Shown: piece by piece, positions 1 through 5,584 of the stretch
Layout of the letters: each line of letters starts with the position of its first letter
How positions within the stretch are numbered: position 1 is the stretch's first letter
Assembly: GCA_043820045.1 (NCBI GenBank)
Contig: JBDREF010000266.1
Coordinates: 1-9,841, forward strand
DNA length: 9,841 nucleotides
Source: JBDREF01 sp043820045
GTDB taxonomy: Bacteria > Planctomycetota > Phycisphaerae > Sedimentisphaerales > Anaerobacaceae
Direction of reading: 5' to 3'
The notes under the pieces: generated by a model
What the model was told of the DNA's origin: nothing
What the model saw: only the letters and a program-made list of their open reading frames with translations
Database searches by the model: none
Position numbers and translations under genes: made by a program

Positions 1-118
1 TGTTACGAAACCGCAAATATCGATAAATCATTACACTGCCAAAGGTTGTCTGAAGAAAACGAAAGATGAAAAAAGAGGAAACATGTTACTTGACAGCAGG
101 CAGTCTTTCATGAATAGG

Positions 119-138
119 GTGTGCAACTTGTTGCACAC
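119..138. repeat. Perfect 9-bp inverted repeat
   Basis: GTGTGCAAC at 119-127 and GTTGCACAC at 130-138 are exact reverse complements around a TT centre. The spacer is too short for a relaxed RNA loop, so a dimeric protein site or a mobile-repeat end is as likely as a hairpin. No gene start is nearby that it would obviously control. Confidence 0.6.
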
Positions 139-188
139 GCGGATTTGGTCGGCTTGCTCTACACGCCAGTCTGCGCGTCACACGCGAG

Positions 189-216
189 ATTGCCACGGCC
201 CTCCGGGCCTCGCAAT
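189..216. repeat. REP-like hairpin
   Basis: An inner stem GGCCC (197-201) / GGGCC (205-209) with loop TCC is nested inside an outer pair ATTGC (189-193) / GCAAT (212-216). The two-tier structure and the flanking GAG...GACG are typical of dispersed palindromic units found between genes. Not followed by a T-run, so not a canonical terminator. Confidence 0.65.
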
Positions 217-446
217 GACGATTCAGAAAGCCATCCACGGCGGTAGAATTTCGAATCAAATACGGCGGTACCCCCGGGCAAAAATCGAAATTCGCAAATT
301 TTTTTTAATTCCTTTCCGGCCAGTCATTTACGCTTCCGGCTCCTCTCCGGAATCCCATTTTTTTCGAATCAAACGTGAATGTTGCTCCAACTATAGAGGC
401 GCCGCTTCTTAGCCTCTGACGAAAAACGCCCAGAATACCTGGCAGC

Positions 447-462
447 ATGGGCTGAAGCCCAT
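447..462. repeat. 7-bp hairpin (ATGGGCT / AGCCCAT)
   Basis: ATGGGCT at 447-453 and AGCCCAT at 456-462 pair perfectly around GA. It is the first of three hairpins packed into about 105 bases and looks like another dispersed intergenic repeat unit. Confidence 0.6.
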
Positions 463-481
463 CCTACGAACTACGAACTAT

Positions 482-556
482 TTGTCACCCCCGCGAAGGC
501 GGGGGTCCAGAAGCGTAAATGAACTTGTGGATTCCGCATCAAGTGCGGAATGACAA
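482..556. repeat. Composite two-hairpin REP/MITE-like element
   Basis: The element opens with TTGTCA (482-487) and closes with TGACAA (551-556), which are exact inverted repeats. Inside are two 8-bp perfect hairpins: ACCCCCGC (487-494) / GCGGGGGT (499-506) with loop GAAG, and ATTCCGCA (531-538) / TGCGGAAT (544-551) with loop TCAAG. Paired hairpins with terminal inverted repeats are the architecture of REP doublets and small MITEs. It has no coding capacity, so mobility would need a transposase in trans. Confidence 0.7.
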
Positions 557-584
557 CTACGCAAATTGCATGTGACAGAGAACT

Positions 585-660
585 AATGACCGAAAGCACA
601 AATCCGAAACAAACGCCGCAAGCCAGTTCCGGGTCGGACCGTTTGAGCCGTTTGGTCATT
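585..660. repeat. Putative MITE-like segment with 7-bp terminal inverted repeats
   Basis: AATGACC (585-591) and GGTCATT (654-660) are exact inverted repeats enclosing about 60 bases with a further small palindrome, GGTC-G-GACC (632-640). It adjoins the upstream limit of the HNH-AP2 reading frame (677). The termini are short, so the boundary call is tentative. Confidence 0.4.
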
Positions 661-928
661 GGCGCTTAGGATTTAGGAATTCCCCACGCCGTGGAGGGCG
701 GTTATCAATCTCGATTTTTCCATCACGATTCCCGACAAGCTGGCAGCGCCTTTCGTTGCCCTGCTTCTGTTATACCGCCGTATCCGCTACGGCTACGCAT
801 TCCGCCGCATACCCCTGACCCAGGGCAAATACGCAATCGTAGATCCGGAAGATTACGAGCGATTAAGCAAACACAAATGGCACGCCAATAAGATCAGAAA
901 CACCCATTATGCCGTCCGGAGGATTCAT

Positions 929-1285
929 GTGGGCAGAAACAAGTGGAAGCATATGAAGATGCACCGCGAGATTATGGACCCGCCGGACCATCTTTACGTC
1001 GATCATATCAACCACAGAGGATGGGATAATCGAAAGGCGAACCTTCGAACCGCCACACACAGGCAAAACAGCTACAACAGGATACACTTCACAAAGAATC
1101 CATCCTCAAAATATAAAGGTGTGAGCTGGAAGAAGCGAACAAAGAATTGGAATGTCCAGATACGTTATAACAGCAAGAGCAAATTCATCGGATCCTTCGA
1201 CAACGAAATCGAAGCCGCAAAGGCATACGACAAAGCCGCAAAGAACCACCACGGCGATTTCGCCGTACTGAATTTCCCGGATTAA
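929..1285 (+). CDS. HNH endonuclease with C-terminal AP2 domain (N-terminus uncertain)
   Basis: Predicted homing-type DNA endonuclease that would cut DNA through an HNH (beta-beta-alpha-metal) site and hold DNA with an AP2 domain. From the GTG start, the HNH core is around residues 20-45: DHINHRGWDNRKANLR gives the central Asp-His, the Asn and the downstream Asn-Leu-Arg. The AP2 domain fills the last ~60 residues (SKYKGVSWKKR, IGSFDNEIEAAKAYD, ending in LNFPD). The chosen GTG is the first conventional start, but the same frame reads protein-like back to 677, including GKYAIVDPEDYERL (about 824-865), which is usual N-terminal sequence for this family. No ATG, GTG or TTG exists in frame between 677 and 928, so the 5' end may have lost its start or use a rare one. 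The stop codon TAA is the first part of an AACCGCAGAG-type repeat. It is convergent with the PP-loop gene. Confidence 0.7.
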   Translation: MGRNKWKHMKMHREIMDPPDHLYVDHINHRGWDNRKANLRTATHRQNSYNRIHFTKNPSSKYKGVSWKKRTKNWNVQIRYNSKSKFIGSFDNEIEAAKAYDKAAKNHHGDFAVLNFPD

Positions 1286-1312
1286 CCGCAGAGAACGCAG
1301 AAAACGCGGAGA
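1283..1312. repeat. Degenerate 8-9 bp tandem repeat (CCGCAGAGAACGCAGAAAACG type)
   Basis: Immediately at the stop codon of the HNH-AP2 frame, units of the form CGCAGAGAA / CGCAGAAAA / CGCGGAGAT follow one another with a period of about 9 bases. The reverse complement reads like the CTCTGTGCTCTCTGTGG segment found just ahead of leuA at 6191-6209. It is therefore one member of a dispersed family in this window. Confidence 0.55.
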
Positions 1313-1356
1313 TAAGACTCAAGCCAATTTCAACTACGGCCAAAGAATCAGAGCAT

Positions 1357-2322
1357 TTACGAGGAAGTCAGTTCGAGTTCTCGCAGAGGCAGGCGTTGGC
1401 CTTTTTTGTAGAGGAATGTATATCCGGTAGGACTCTGCTCTTCCAAGTCTGACAGTTTGTCGAATAGTTCAGGCTTGATCTCTTTAAGTTTAAGAAAATC
1501 CGTCTGGGTTTTGTATGCGCCACACCAACATTCGGCCGAACAGCCTAATTGCCGTACGGGATTCTCCGGCAAGCCCGCTGAGTCAACATAACGCAGGACT
1601 TGTTTTTTCGTCCACCGGAATATGGGGCTCACCGACAGGCATTTGAAACTCGGATGATACCAGACGGGCAAATACTTCGCTCGCAAGTTGGACTCCTCAG
1701 CACGGATACCATCGATAACGACCTTGCGCCCTGGGATCTTAGCCAAGAAATCTTGTATGGGCTTAATCTTCAACTCTCTGCAGCACCAGCGAAATCTGAA
1801 ACTTGGTATTCCCCAATCCTCTGCAAGGTCAAAAAAGTCTTTCTCAGGTCGTACAATCGACAGCCTAATGCCAAGTTGTCGGCACACCTTCCTAACATAT
1901 TTAGTCACTTCCGGGAAACCGACCGTCGTATCGCCATGAATAGCTCGCAGGTCGGCCCCGACTTCTTCGGCCACCTTTTTCGTATGAACCAATGTGGCGA
2001 GACTGTCTTTGCCGCCGCTCGTCAGTACAAAACACTGAGCCCCCTTCAGAATCTTGCGAAGATCACTCTTGTGAACCTTAACTTCCGGCCGGACACATTT
2101 GGCATGCTCTTCGTCAAGACCACATACGCTTTTCACAGTGCCGTTATTGTTGTGAATAACATAAATCGGTTTGACCGTTGGCCCTTTGACCCATCTCGAT
2201 GTCGCTGTGCCCCTCTCCCCACAAACCGGACAATCGACCCGGATTCCTCTCAAATGAAATGGCGAGACCATGCCATGAAGCTTATCTGCCCACTTGGACA
2301 CGTGATTTGGTATTGTTGTCAT
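1357..2322 (-). CDS. PP-loop ATPase of the PAPS-reductase / DndC-like family
   Basis: Cytoplasmic enzyme of the adenine-nucleotide alpha-hydrolase (PP-loop) fold; relatives activate a substrate with ATP or reduce/transfer sulfur (PAPS reductase, TtcA, DndC, IbrA). Seen in the 321 residues: a Cys pair C31-P-V-C34 with further C67 and C76 that could form a zinc ribbon; the PP-loop SGGKDS at 102-107; IHGDTTVGFPEV at 128-139; WCCRELK at 179-185; GIRAEES at 205-211; and GCSAECWCGAY at 260-270. Cysteines C180/C181, C261, C265 and C267 could ligate an Fe-S cluster, as in DndC-type proteins. Start ATG has AGGA seven bases upstream. It is last in the minus-strand cassette, 123 bases after the putative nuclease gene. 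The true substrate is unknown: no cysteine desulfurase, DndD/E or sulfite-reduction gene is nearby, so plain assimilatory sulfate reduction looks unlikely. Confidence 0.85.
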   Translation of the reverse strand: MTTIPNHVSKWADKLHGMVSPFHLRGIRVDCPVCGERGTATSRWVKGPTVKPIYVIHNNNGTVKSVCGLDEEHAKCVRPEVKVHKSDLRKILKGAQCFVLTSGGKDSLATLVHTKKVAEEVGADLRAIHGDTTVGFPEVTKYVRKVCRQLGIRLSIVRPEKDFFDLAEDWGIPSFRFRWCCRELKIKPIQDFLAKIPGRKVVIDGIRAEESNLRAKYLPVWYHPSFKCLSVSPIFRWTKKQVLRYVDSAGLPENPVRQLGCSAECWCGAYKTQTDFLKLKEIKPELFDKLSDLEEQSPTGYTFLYKKGQRLPLRELELTSS

Positions 2323-2417
2323 CGCAAAGTCCTGCCGATTTATCTGGCCAAACGGTCTTATTAAAAGCTAATACTAAAGCTTACTAACCATCTTCTTATC
2401 GGCTCTCACGTGTCCAA
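2294..2417. promoter_or_regulatory. 12-bp perfect inverted repeat bracketing the PP-loop gene start
   Basis: TTGGACACGTGA (2294-2305) and TCACGTGTCCAA (2406-2417) are exact reverse complements 100 bases apart. One arm lies in codons 6-10 of the PP-loop gene, the other in the upstream gap. In the minus-strand mRNA the arms could form a 12-bp stem whose loop contains that gene's ribosome binding site and start codon. As DNA, both arms contain the palindrome CACGTG and could be paired operator sites. The function is inferred; the repeat itself is read directly. Confidence 0.45.
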
Positions 2418-2445
2418 TTCTATAGTTTTTCCCTCTTTGGGCCTC

Positions 2446-3090
2446 TCACTTTGCTGCCAACTGCCGTAGGGACTGTGCAAACTCGCACCAGATGTTCTCG
2501 TCATAATCAAGAAAGCCATCTTCTTTTTCTAAGTAGAGGGGGTAGAACTTCTTATAACCAGCATTTTTTGCATCTTTATGAAGTTGACGCAATTGCTTTG
2601 CTTTGCAATATTCTACAAAAAGCCAAACATTCTCTATGTAATCACCTAGTTTTACAACATCATCCTTCATGTTCTGATCAATCTGCGAAACTTTGAAGGC
2701 CTTGCAACTAACGACGAGTTTCACATTTTGTTTATTTACAAAATGGAAGTCCATTACACTTCCACCGACATCAATCTCCCCGTTCCAAGCAAACTCAGAT
2801 CCATTCTTGTGGACAAGAATGTCACATTCAGCTGCACACTTGTGACCGCCATCGTCAATAATCGTCCCCCAATTTACAGCAAGATGGGTATTCTTTAGAA
2901 TAGTCCTCATCTCATATATAAGTAGCGCAGAAAAGCGAAGACCAGTGACAAAAGGTAGTACAGTTTTCCTTGCTTCGAATAACTCCCGTTCGATGCGGTA
3001 TTTTTCAAGTTTTTTACACAAAGAACCGTACCGTTCGGCCAAGTTTCCCTTTTGAAGTATGCCTAACGCTTTTATTGGACCTTTCCTCAT
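2446..3090 (-). CDS. Putative PD-(D/E)XK-like restriction nuclease (family not assigned)
   Basis: A 214-residue soluble protein that I cannot place in a named family. The layout resembles small type II restriction enzymes: a helix with a conserved-looking Glu (LLIYEMRTIL, E60), a strand AECDILVHK (D90), then a hairpin DFHFVNK and strand VKLVVSCKAF (S128-C129-K130), followed by helices. D90 and K130 would be the Asp and Lys of PD-(D/E)XK; the usual middle acid is Ser here, a variation that needs a structural check. No signal peptide or membrane segment. ATG start with AGGGAG almost abutting it and GAGAGGG about 10 bases upstream. Only 5 bases separate it from the preceding ParB-like gene, so co-expression is very likely. 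Local AT-richness is high (2521-2580 is 20 G+C of 60). Nuclease function is inference. Confidence 0.5.
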   Translation of the reverse strand: MRKGPIKALGILQKGNLAERYGSLCKKLEKYRIERELFEARKTVLPFVTGLRFSALLIYEMRTILKNTHLAVNWGTIIDDGGHKCAAECDILVHKNGSEFAWNGEIDVGGSVMDFHFVNKQNVKLVVSCKAFKVSQIDQNMKDDVVKLGDYIENVWLFVEYCKAKQLRQLHKDAKNAGYKKFYPLYLEKEDGFLDYDENIWCEFAQSLRQLAAK

Positions 3091-3095
3091 ACTCC

Positions 3096-3782
3096 CTATT
3101 CCCTCTCGATCATAAGGTTAATGAATTTCCTTTTGGTAATTCTCCGCTTCTTGGCCTCTCTCTGAAGTATCTTGCGTCCTTCTTCTGTAACGGTTAAATT
3201 CACTATCTTCCCGTTGATCTCTAAAGAAACAATATTCTTATCGCCAAGGATATCTGCAAACTTGCTTTGGAGTATGTCCTTTCGTGCACTCTCAGAAATT
3301 CTAAACCTAATGAGGTAGTGGGTTATGTCCCGAGAACTCTTTACGCGTTCTATCACCTCTTGGATTTTCCATTTAGGATTCCCTTTGCGCAAGGCAATGA
3401 CATCCCTGACATCCTTCCCAGAGATTTGACCTTTGACATATTCAGTTGCAACCTGCAATTGTTCTGACTTGGGAAGCATGCTGATACGGTATGTGACGTC
3501 GATGCCGGTTAAATGCCCATCTTTGACCATCTCCTTCACTGACTTACTAAGTCTGTTGACACTCGCAAACTCGCGGAGCATTTCTTCAGAGACGCCAATC
3601 TTCTCCGCAACTGTTTTCCTGCTCGTCAACAGGTCTTCTGCAACAGCAAGCTCTTCTGCAACTTCGAGAAGATTCTTAGCTCGGCGAGCCCGTCTTGTAC
3701 TCCCGACAAGACGAACCAGCGCTTTCTCCAGACGAGCTTTTTGATTCCTGTTAAGTCTTTTCTCTTCCCGCACCGTCGTCAC
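3096..3782 (-). CDS. ParB-type helix-turn-helix protein
   Basis: A 228-residue DNA-binding protein. Residues 1-40 are very basic (RLNRNQKARLEK, RRARRAK). Residues 56-78 (KTVAEKIGVSEEMLREF) look like a helix-turn-helix. Residues 78-130 (SVKEMVKDGHLTGIDVTYRI then LPKSEQLQVATEYVKGQI) match the central ParB/KorB DNA-binding pattern in which 'GHL-x-G-x-x' is followed by a helical repeat. The N-terminal ParB CTPase motif GxRR is absent, so it is a ParB relative lacking the nucleotide-binding half. The C-terminal ~80 residues are of unknown type. Start is GTG, overlapping the stop of the upstream parB-like gene as GTGA (3779-3782), which indicates translational coupling and probably matched amounts of the two proteins. 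It may bind DNA together with its neighbour or regulate the cassette. Confidence 0.6.
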   Translation of the reverse strand: MTTVREEKRLNRNQKARLEKALVRLVGSTRRARRAKNLLEVAEELAVAEDLLTSRKTVAEKIGVSEEMLREFASVNRLSKSVKEMVKDGHLTGIDVTYRISMLPKSEQLQVATEYVKGQISGKDVRDVIALRKGNPKWKIQEVIERVKSSRDITHYLIRFRISESARKDILQSKFADILGDKNIVSLEINGKIVNLTVTEEGRKILQREAKKRRITKRKFINLMIERE

Positions 3783-4627
3783 TCGATATAGCCTTGTTCT
3801 TCTAACCAGTCGGACAATGCCTGAGTCGCAATCTCATCTGCTTCCATGTGCCATTCTTTCATAGCCTTTGTAATGCCTTCTCGAAGTTCTGCAGGCAAGT
3901 CAATAAGTAGCTTATTCTTCACCCTCGGTTTTCGCGCATCTTCTACCCCTTCTCCTGGTTTGGCTGAAGGGTTATTACTCATATACTCAGCATAATTCTT
4001 CTTCTGGGCCGGTGTCATCTCCTCTTTAATCATTTGTTCTAGCAACTTCTCAGCCTTTGTAATGTTCCATTGAGCAGCATGTAGCATTCTCTTTACATCG
4101 AGAAGAGTCGCGCTACCCTCATTAACCCAGCGCAACATTTTCTCTGTACCATACTCTTTAAGGTATACATACCGCAGGACTGTTTCTGGCCACATTCCTG
4201 TTTGTTTCGCTACTTTCTTTTCGTCATTTCCATAGAGCTTATAGAGTTTTGTCACTGCTTTGGCTGTATCCTTATGGCTAAGCCGCGCGCGGAACATGTT
4301 CTCGGCCAAAGATGCTGCTAAGATTTGTTCTTTGTTGTTCTCGCCCAGGATAATCGCAGGTATTCTTTTTCTTCCAAGTTTTTCATGCGCGGCAAGTCTT
4401 CGTGACCCTATGACCAGATCATACTCTCGCCCATCAGGCTTGGCCTTCTTCTTGCGTATTACAACGATTGGCTGAAGCAGTCCCAATTTCTCAATACTAT
4501 CCTTGAGTTCATCAAGCGCTTCCTCGTTGATACACGTTCTGATATGGGCCGGTCCCTTGTCAATCTGGTCAAGCCGTACTTTCTTTACATCCACGTCTTG
4601 TCCTATCAACGCCGTTTTTTGGGACAT
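3779..4627 (-). CDS. ParB/RepB/Spo0J family protein with ribbon-helix-helix-like tail
   Basis: A 282-residue ParB-fold protein, relatives of which bind CTP and DNA (chromosome or plasmid partition) or act as IbrB-type partners of PAPS-reductase-like proteins. Seen: INEEALDELKDSIEKLGLLQPIVV (33-56), the nucleotide-binding box GSRRLAAHEKLGRKRIPAII (74-93, with GSRR in place of the usual GERR), and the SLAENMFRARLSHKD box (107-120). A helix-turn-helix lies around DEKKVAKQTGMWPETVLRYV (135-154). The last ~45 residues (KNKLLIDLPAELREGITKAM onward) resemble a ribbon-helix-helix rather than the usual ParB dimer domain. ATG start with a strong AAGGAAGG upstream. No ParA is present and no parS-like 16-mer was noticed, so a partition role is unlikely; pairing with the PP-loop gene fits an IbrA/IbrB-like arrangement. 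Confidence 0.8.
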   Translation of the reverse strand: MSQKTALIGQDVDVKKVRLDQIDKGPAHIRTCINEEALDELKDSIEKLGLLQPIVVIRKKKAKPDGREYDLVIGSRRLAAHEKLGRKRIPAIILGENNKEQILAASLAENMFRARLSHKDTAKAVTKLYKLYGNDEKKVAKQTGMWPETVLRYVYLKEYGTEKMLRWVNEGSATLLDVKRMLHAAQWNITKAEKLLEQMIKEEMTPAQKKNYAEYMSNNPSAKPGEGVEDARKPRVKNKLLIDLPAELREGITKAMKEWHMEADEIATQALSDWLEEQGYIE

Positions 4628-4745
4628 CGAATTCCTTCCTTTCCTGAACTCACCCGCTTGCCAACCTAACCATGCTCCTTGCTTCGCTCCAGCTATCCAA
4701 AACTGGACGCCATACTGACCGTCAAAATGAAACCGATGCCCTATC

Positions 4746-5234
4746 TTAACGTACTACCGCCTTGACAACAACAAAAAGGAAATACAGAGCGACAATCAGT
4801 TGCATACTCCGAATCCAGTATTTGTGTTTCAGGAATTTGGCTTTAAGAGTTTGCTTTTGGTCTTCTCTCATTCCCATTCTTCTTTCTACAGACAGATGTC
4901 CCATTTTGTTGCCGTCTTTATCCACGCAATCCGGAGGAAAAATGACTTCATTTTCGAGTTTTTCAAGAACCTGCTCTGCTGCCTCCGTCATGCCGCGATT
5001 TCGGATATCAAAGAAGAAAAATGCCAAAGATGTGAGGACGCCCATCATTCCGACCGGGACTCTGATCGCAGAAAGAGTTTCCTCATATGAAGCAACCAAA
5101 GCATTGGCGAGGATACCCACGATGATGCAGTAATAGTAGAACATTACCATGCGTTGCCTCTGATGGGATTCGAACCATTTCCACGCATAATCGAACTGCA
5201 ACTTAGCCCTGTCGTCCACTTGCCGCGGTTCCAT
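4746..5234 (-). CDS. Small membrane protein, three predicted helices
   Basis: A 162-residue protein not assigned to a named family. The N-terminal segment AWKWFESHQRQRMVMF (17-32) leads into helix 1 (about 30-49), then helix 2 (about 59-76, MMGVLTSLAFFFF). A charged cytoplasmic-type linker follows (DIRNRGMTEAAEQVLEKLE, 76-94, then a hydrophilic stretch to about 140), and helix 3 is at about 142-161. Two close helices plus a soluble arm recall the small two- or three-helix membrane proteins (SLATT-like) found beside defence genes, but that likeness is by pattern only. ATG start with AAGGGG seven to eight bases upstream. It is the first minus-strand gene, 118 bases ahead of the parB-like gene. 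It could be the membrane-acting component of the cassette or an independent gene. Confidence 0.65.
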   Translation of the reverse strand: MEPRQVDDRAKLQFDYAWKWFESHQRQRMVMFYYYCIIVGILANALVASYEETLSAIRVPVGMMGVLTSLAFFFFDIRNRGMTEAAEQVLEKLENEVIFPPDCVDKDGNKMGHLSVERRMGMREDQKQTLKAKFLKHKYWIRSMQLIVALYFLFVVVKAVVR

Positions 5235-5339
5235 TCAATTACCCCTTATCTTGGCAGCAATAGTGCCCTGCCTGACAGCCCTATCCAATAATCTATCCCG
5301 GGTCCCCCCGGCCGATTCCGTTCTCTATAATGTAAAGCG

Positions 5340-5368
5340 ATTCTCGCGGCCCAAATGTTGATGGTCAA
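5340..5368 (-). promoter_or_regulatory. Candidate sigma-70-type promoter for the minus-strand cassette
   Basis: On the minus strand, TTGACC (5363-5368) is separated by 17 bases from GAGAAT (5340-5345). The -35 matches the consensus well, the -10 matches at four of six. It would give a 5' leader of about 100 bases before the membrane-protein start. An ATTATA/TATAGA element at 5324-5331 is an alternative -10 but has no good partner. Confidence 0.35.
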
Positions 5369-5490
5369 TTTGGCAGATTTTGAAATAAATGAAAAAACAT
5401 TGCGAAATCGCCGATTTTGGGCTGATTTTGGGGGTGGAAGGGCTCAGAAAACATCAGGAAAACAGGGGAACAGCGGTGGTTTTTGATTGA

Positions 5491-5508
5491 ATCCCGAGGT
5501 TTCGGGAT
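5491..5508. repeat. 7-bp inverted repeat, possible operator
   Basis: ATCCCGA (5491-5497) and TCGGGAT (5502-5508) pair exactly around GGTT. There is no T-run on either side, so it is not a factor-independent terminator. It lies 42 bases upstream of the -35 box of the antitoxin-like gene, and 9-base-spaced GATATTG copies follow at 5513-5528. An autoregulatory site for the ribbon-helix-helix protein is possible. Confidence 0.35.
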
Positions 5509-5549
5509 CTTCGATATTGTTGATATTGGGAAACAGTTCCTACTTTGGC

Positions 5550-5578
5550 TTGATCGATAATGATATTAGCAATATAAT
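5550..5578 (+). promoter_or_regulatory. Near-consensus promoter giving a leaderless antitoxin mRNA
   Basis: TTGATC (5550-5555), a 17-base spacer and a perfect TATAAT (5573-5578). Transcription would normally begin about seven bases downstream, at 5585, which is the A of the ATG. No Shine-Dalgarno sequence precedes that ATG, which agrees with a leaderless message. Confidence 0.7.
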
Positions 5579-5584
5579 ATAATT

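Larger units (their letters stand above)
1..690. other. Non-coding region packed with short palindromes
   Basis: No open frame here has convincing protein character. The stretch contains at least five separate perfect or near-perfect hairpins (listed individually), a 12-bp direct repeat TTTCGAATCAAA at 249-260 and 362-373, and a short tandem CTACGAA near 465-478. It ends in a segment bounded by AATGACC (585-591) and GGTCATT (654-660). Such mosaics of REP/MITE-like units are typical of repeat-rich intergenic DNA. I see no promoter or RNA gene I can defend. A T-run at about 300-307 lies between A-rich and T-rich arms, but the stem would be A-U only, so I do not call it a terminator. Confidence 0.6.
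5235..5584. other. Divergent intergenic region with repeats and regulatory sites
   Basis: No gene seen. From left to right: a GC palindrome around CCGGG-TCCC-CCCGG near 5300-5311; a candidate minus-strand promoter (5340-5368); an 11-bp near-tandem with GATTTTGGG at 5413-5421 and 5424-5432; a perfect 7-bp hairpin at 5491-5508; two GATATTG copies 9 bases apart (5513-5519, 5522-5528); and a strong plus-strand promoter (5550-5578). The cluster near the antitoxin-like gene suggests an operator region. Confidence 0.55.

Noticed and set aside
83..412. 109-codon plus-strand ORF preceded by an AGAGGA-like site
   Set aside because: It runs straight through two palindromic repeats (119-138, 189-216) and a poly-T tract, and its product shows no domain-like character.
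471..659. 62-codon minus-strand ORF
   Set aside because: It is the reading of the two-hairpin repeat element (482-556), giving typical repeat-derived peptide.
691..891. 66-codon plus-strand ORF with a GTG start
   Set aside because: It is out of frame with the HNH-AP2 sequence that occupies the same bases and reads as family-like protein.
1357..2322. Assimilatory PAPS reductase (cysH)
   Set aside because: It has an N-terminal Cys-rich segment and a GCSAECWC cluster region, and no sulfur-assimilation genes are adjacent.
1600..2364. 254-codon plus-strand ORF
   Set aside because: Antisense shadow of the PP-loop gene, which has all its motifs on the minus strand.
3779..4627. Plasmid or chromosome partition locus (parB)
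   Set aside because: No ParA gene and no parS-like 16-bp palindrome noticed nearby, and the neighbours are a PP-loop enzyme and a nuclease-like protein.
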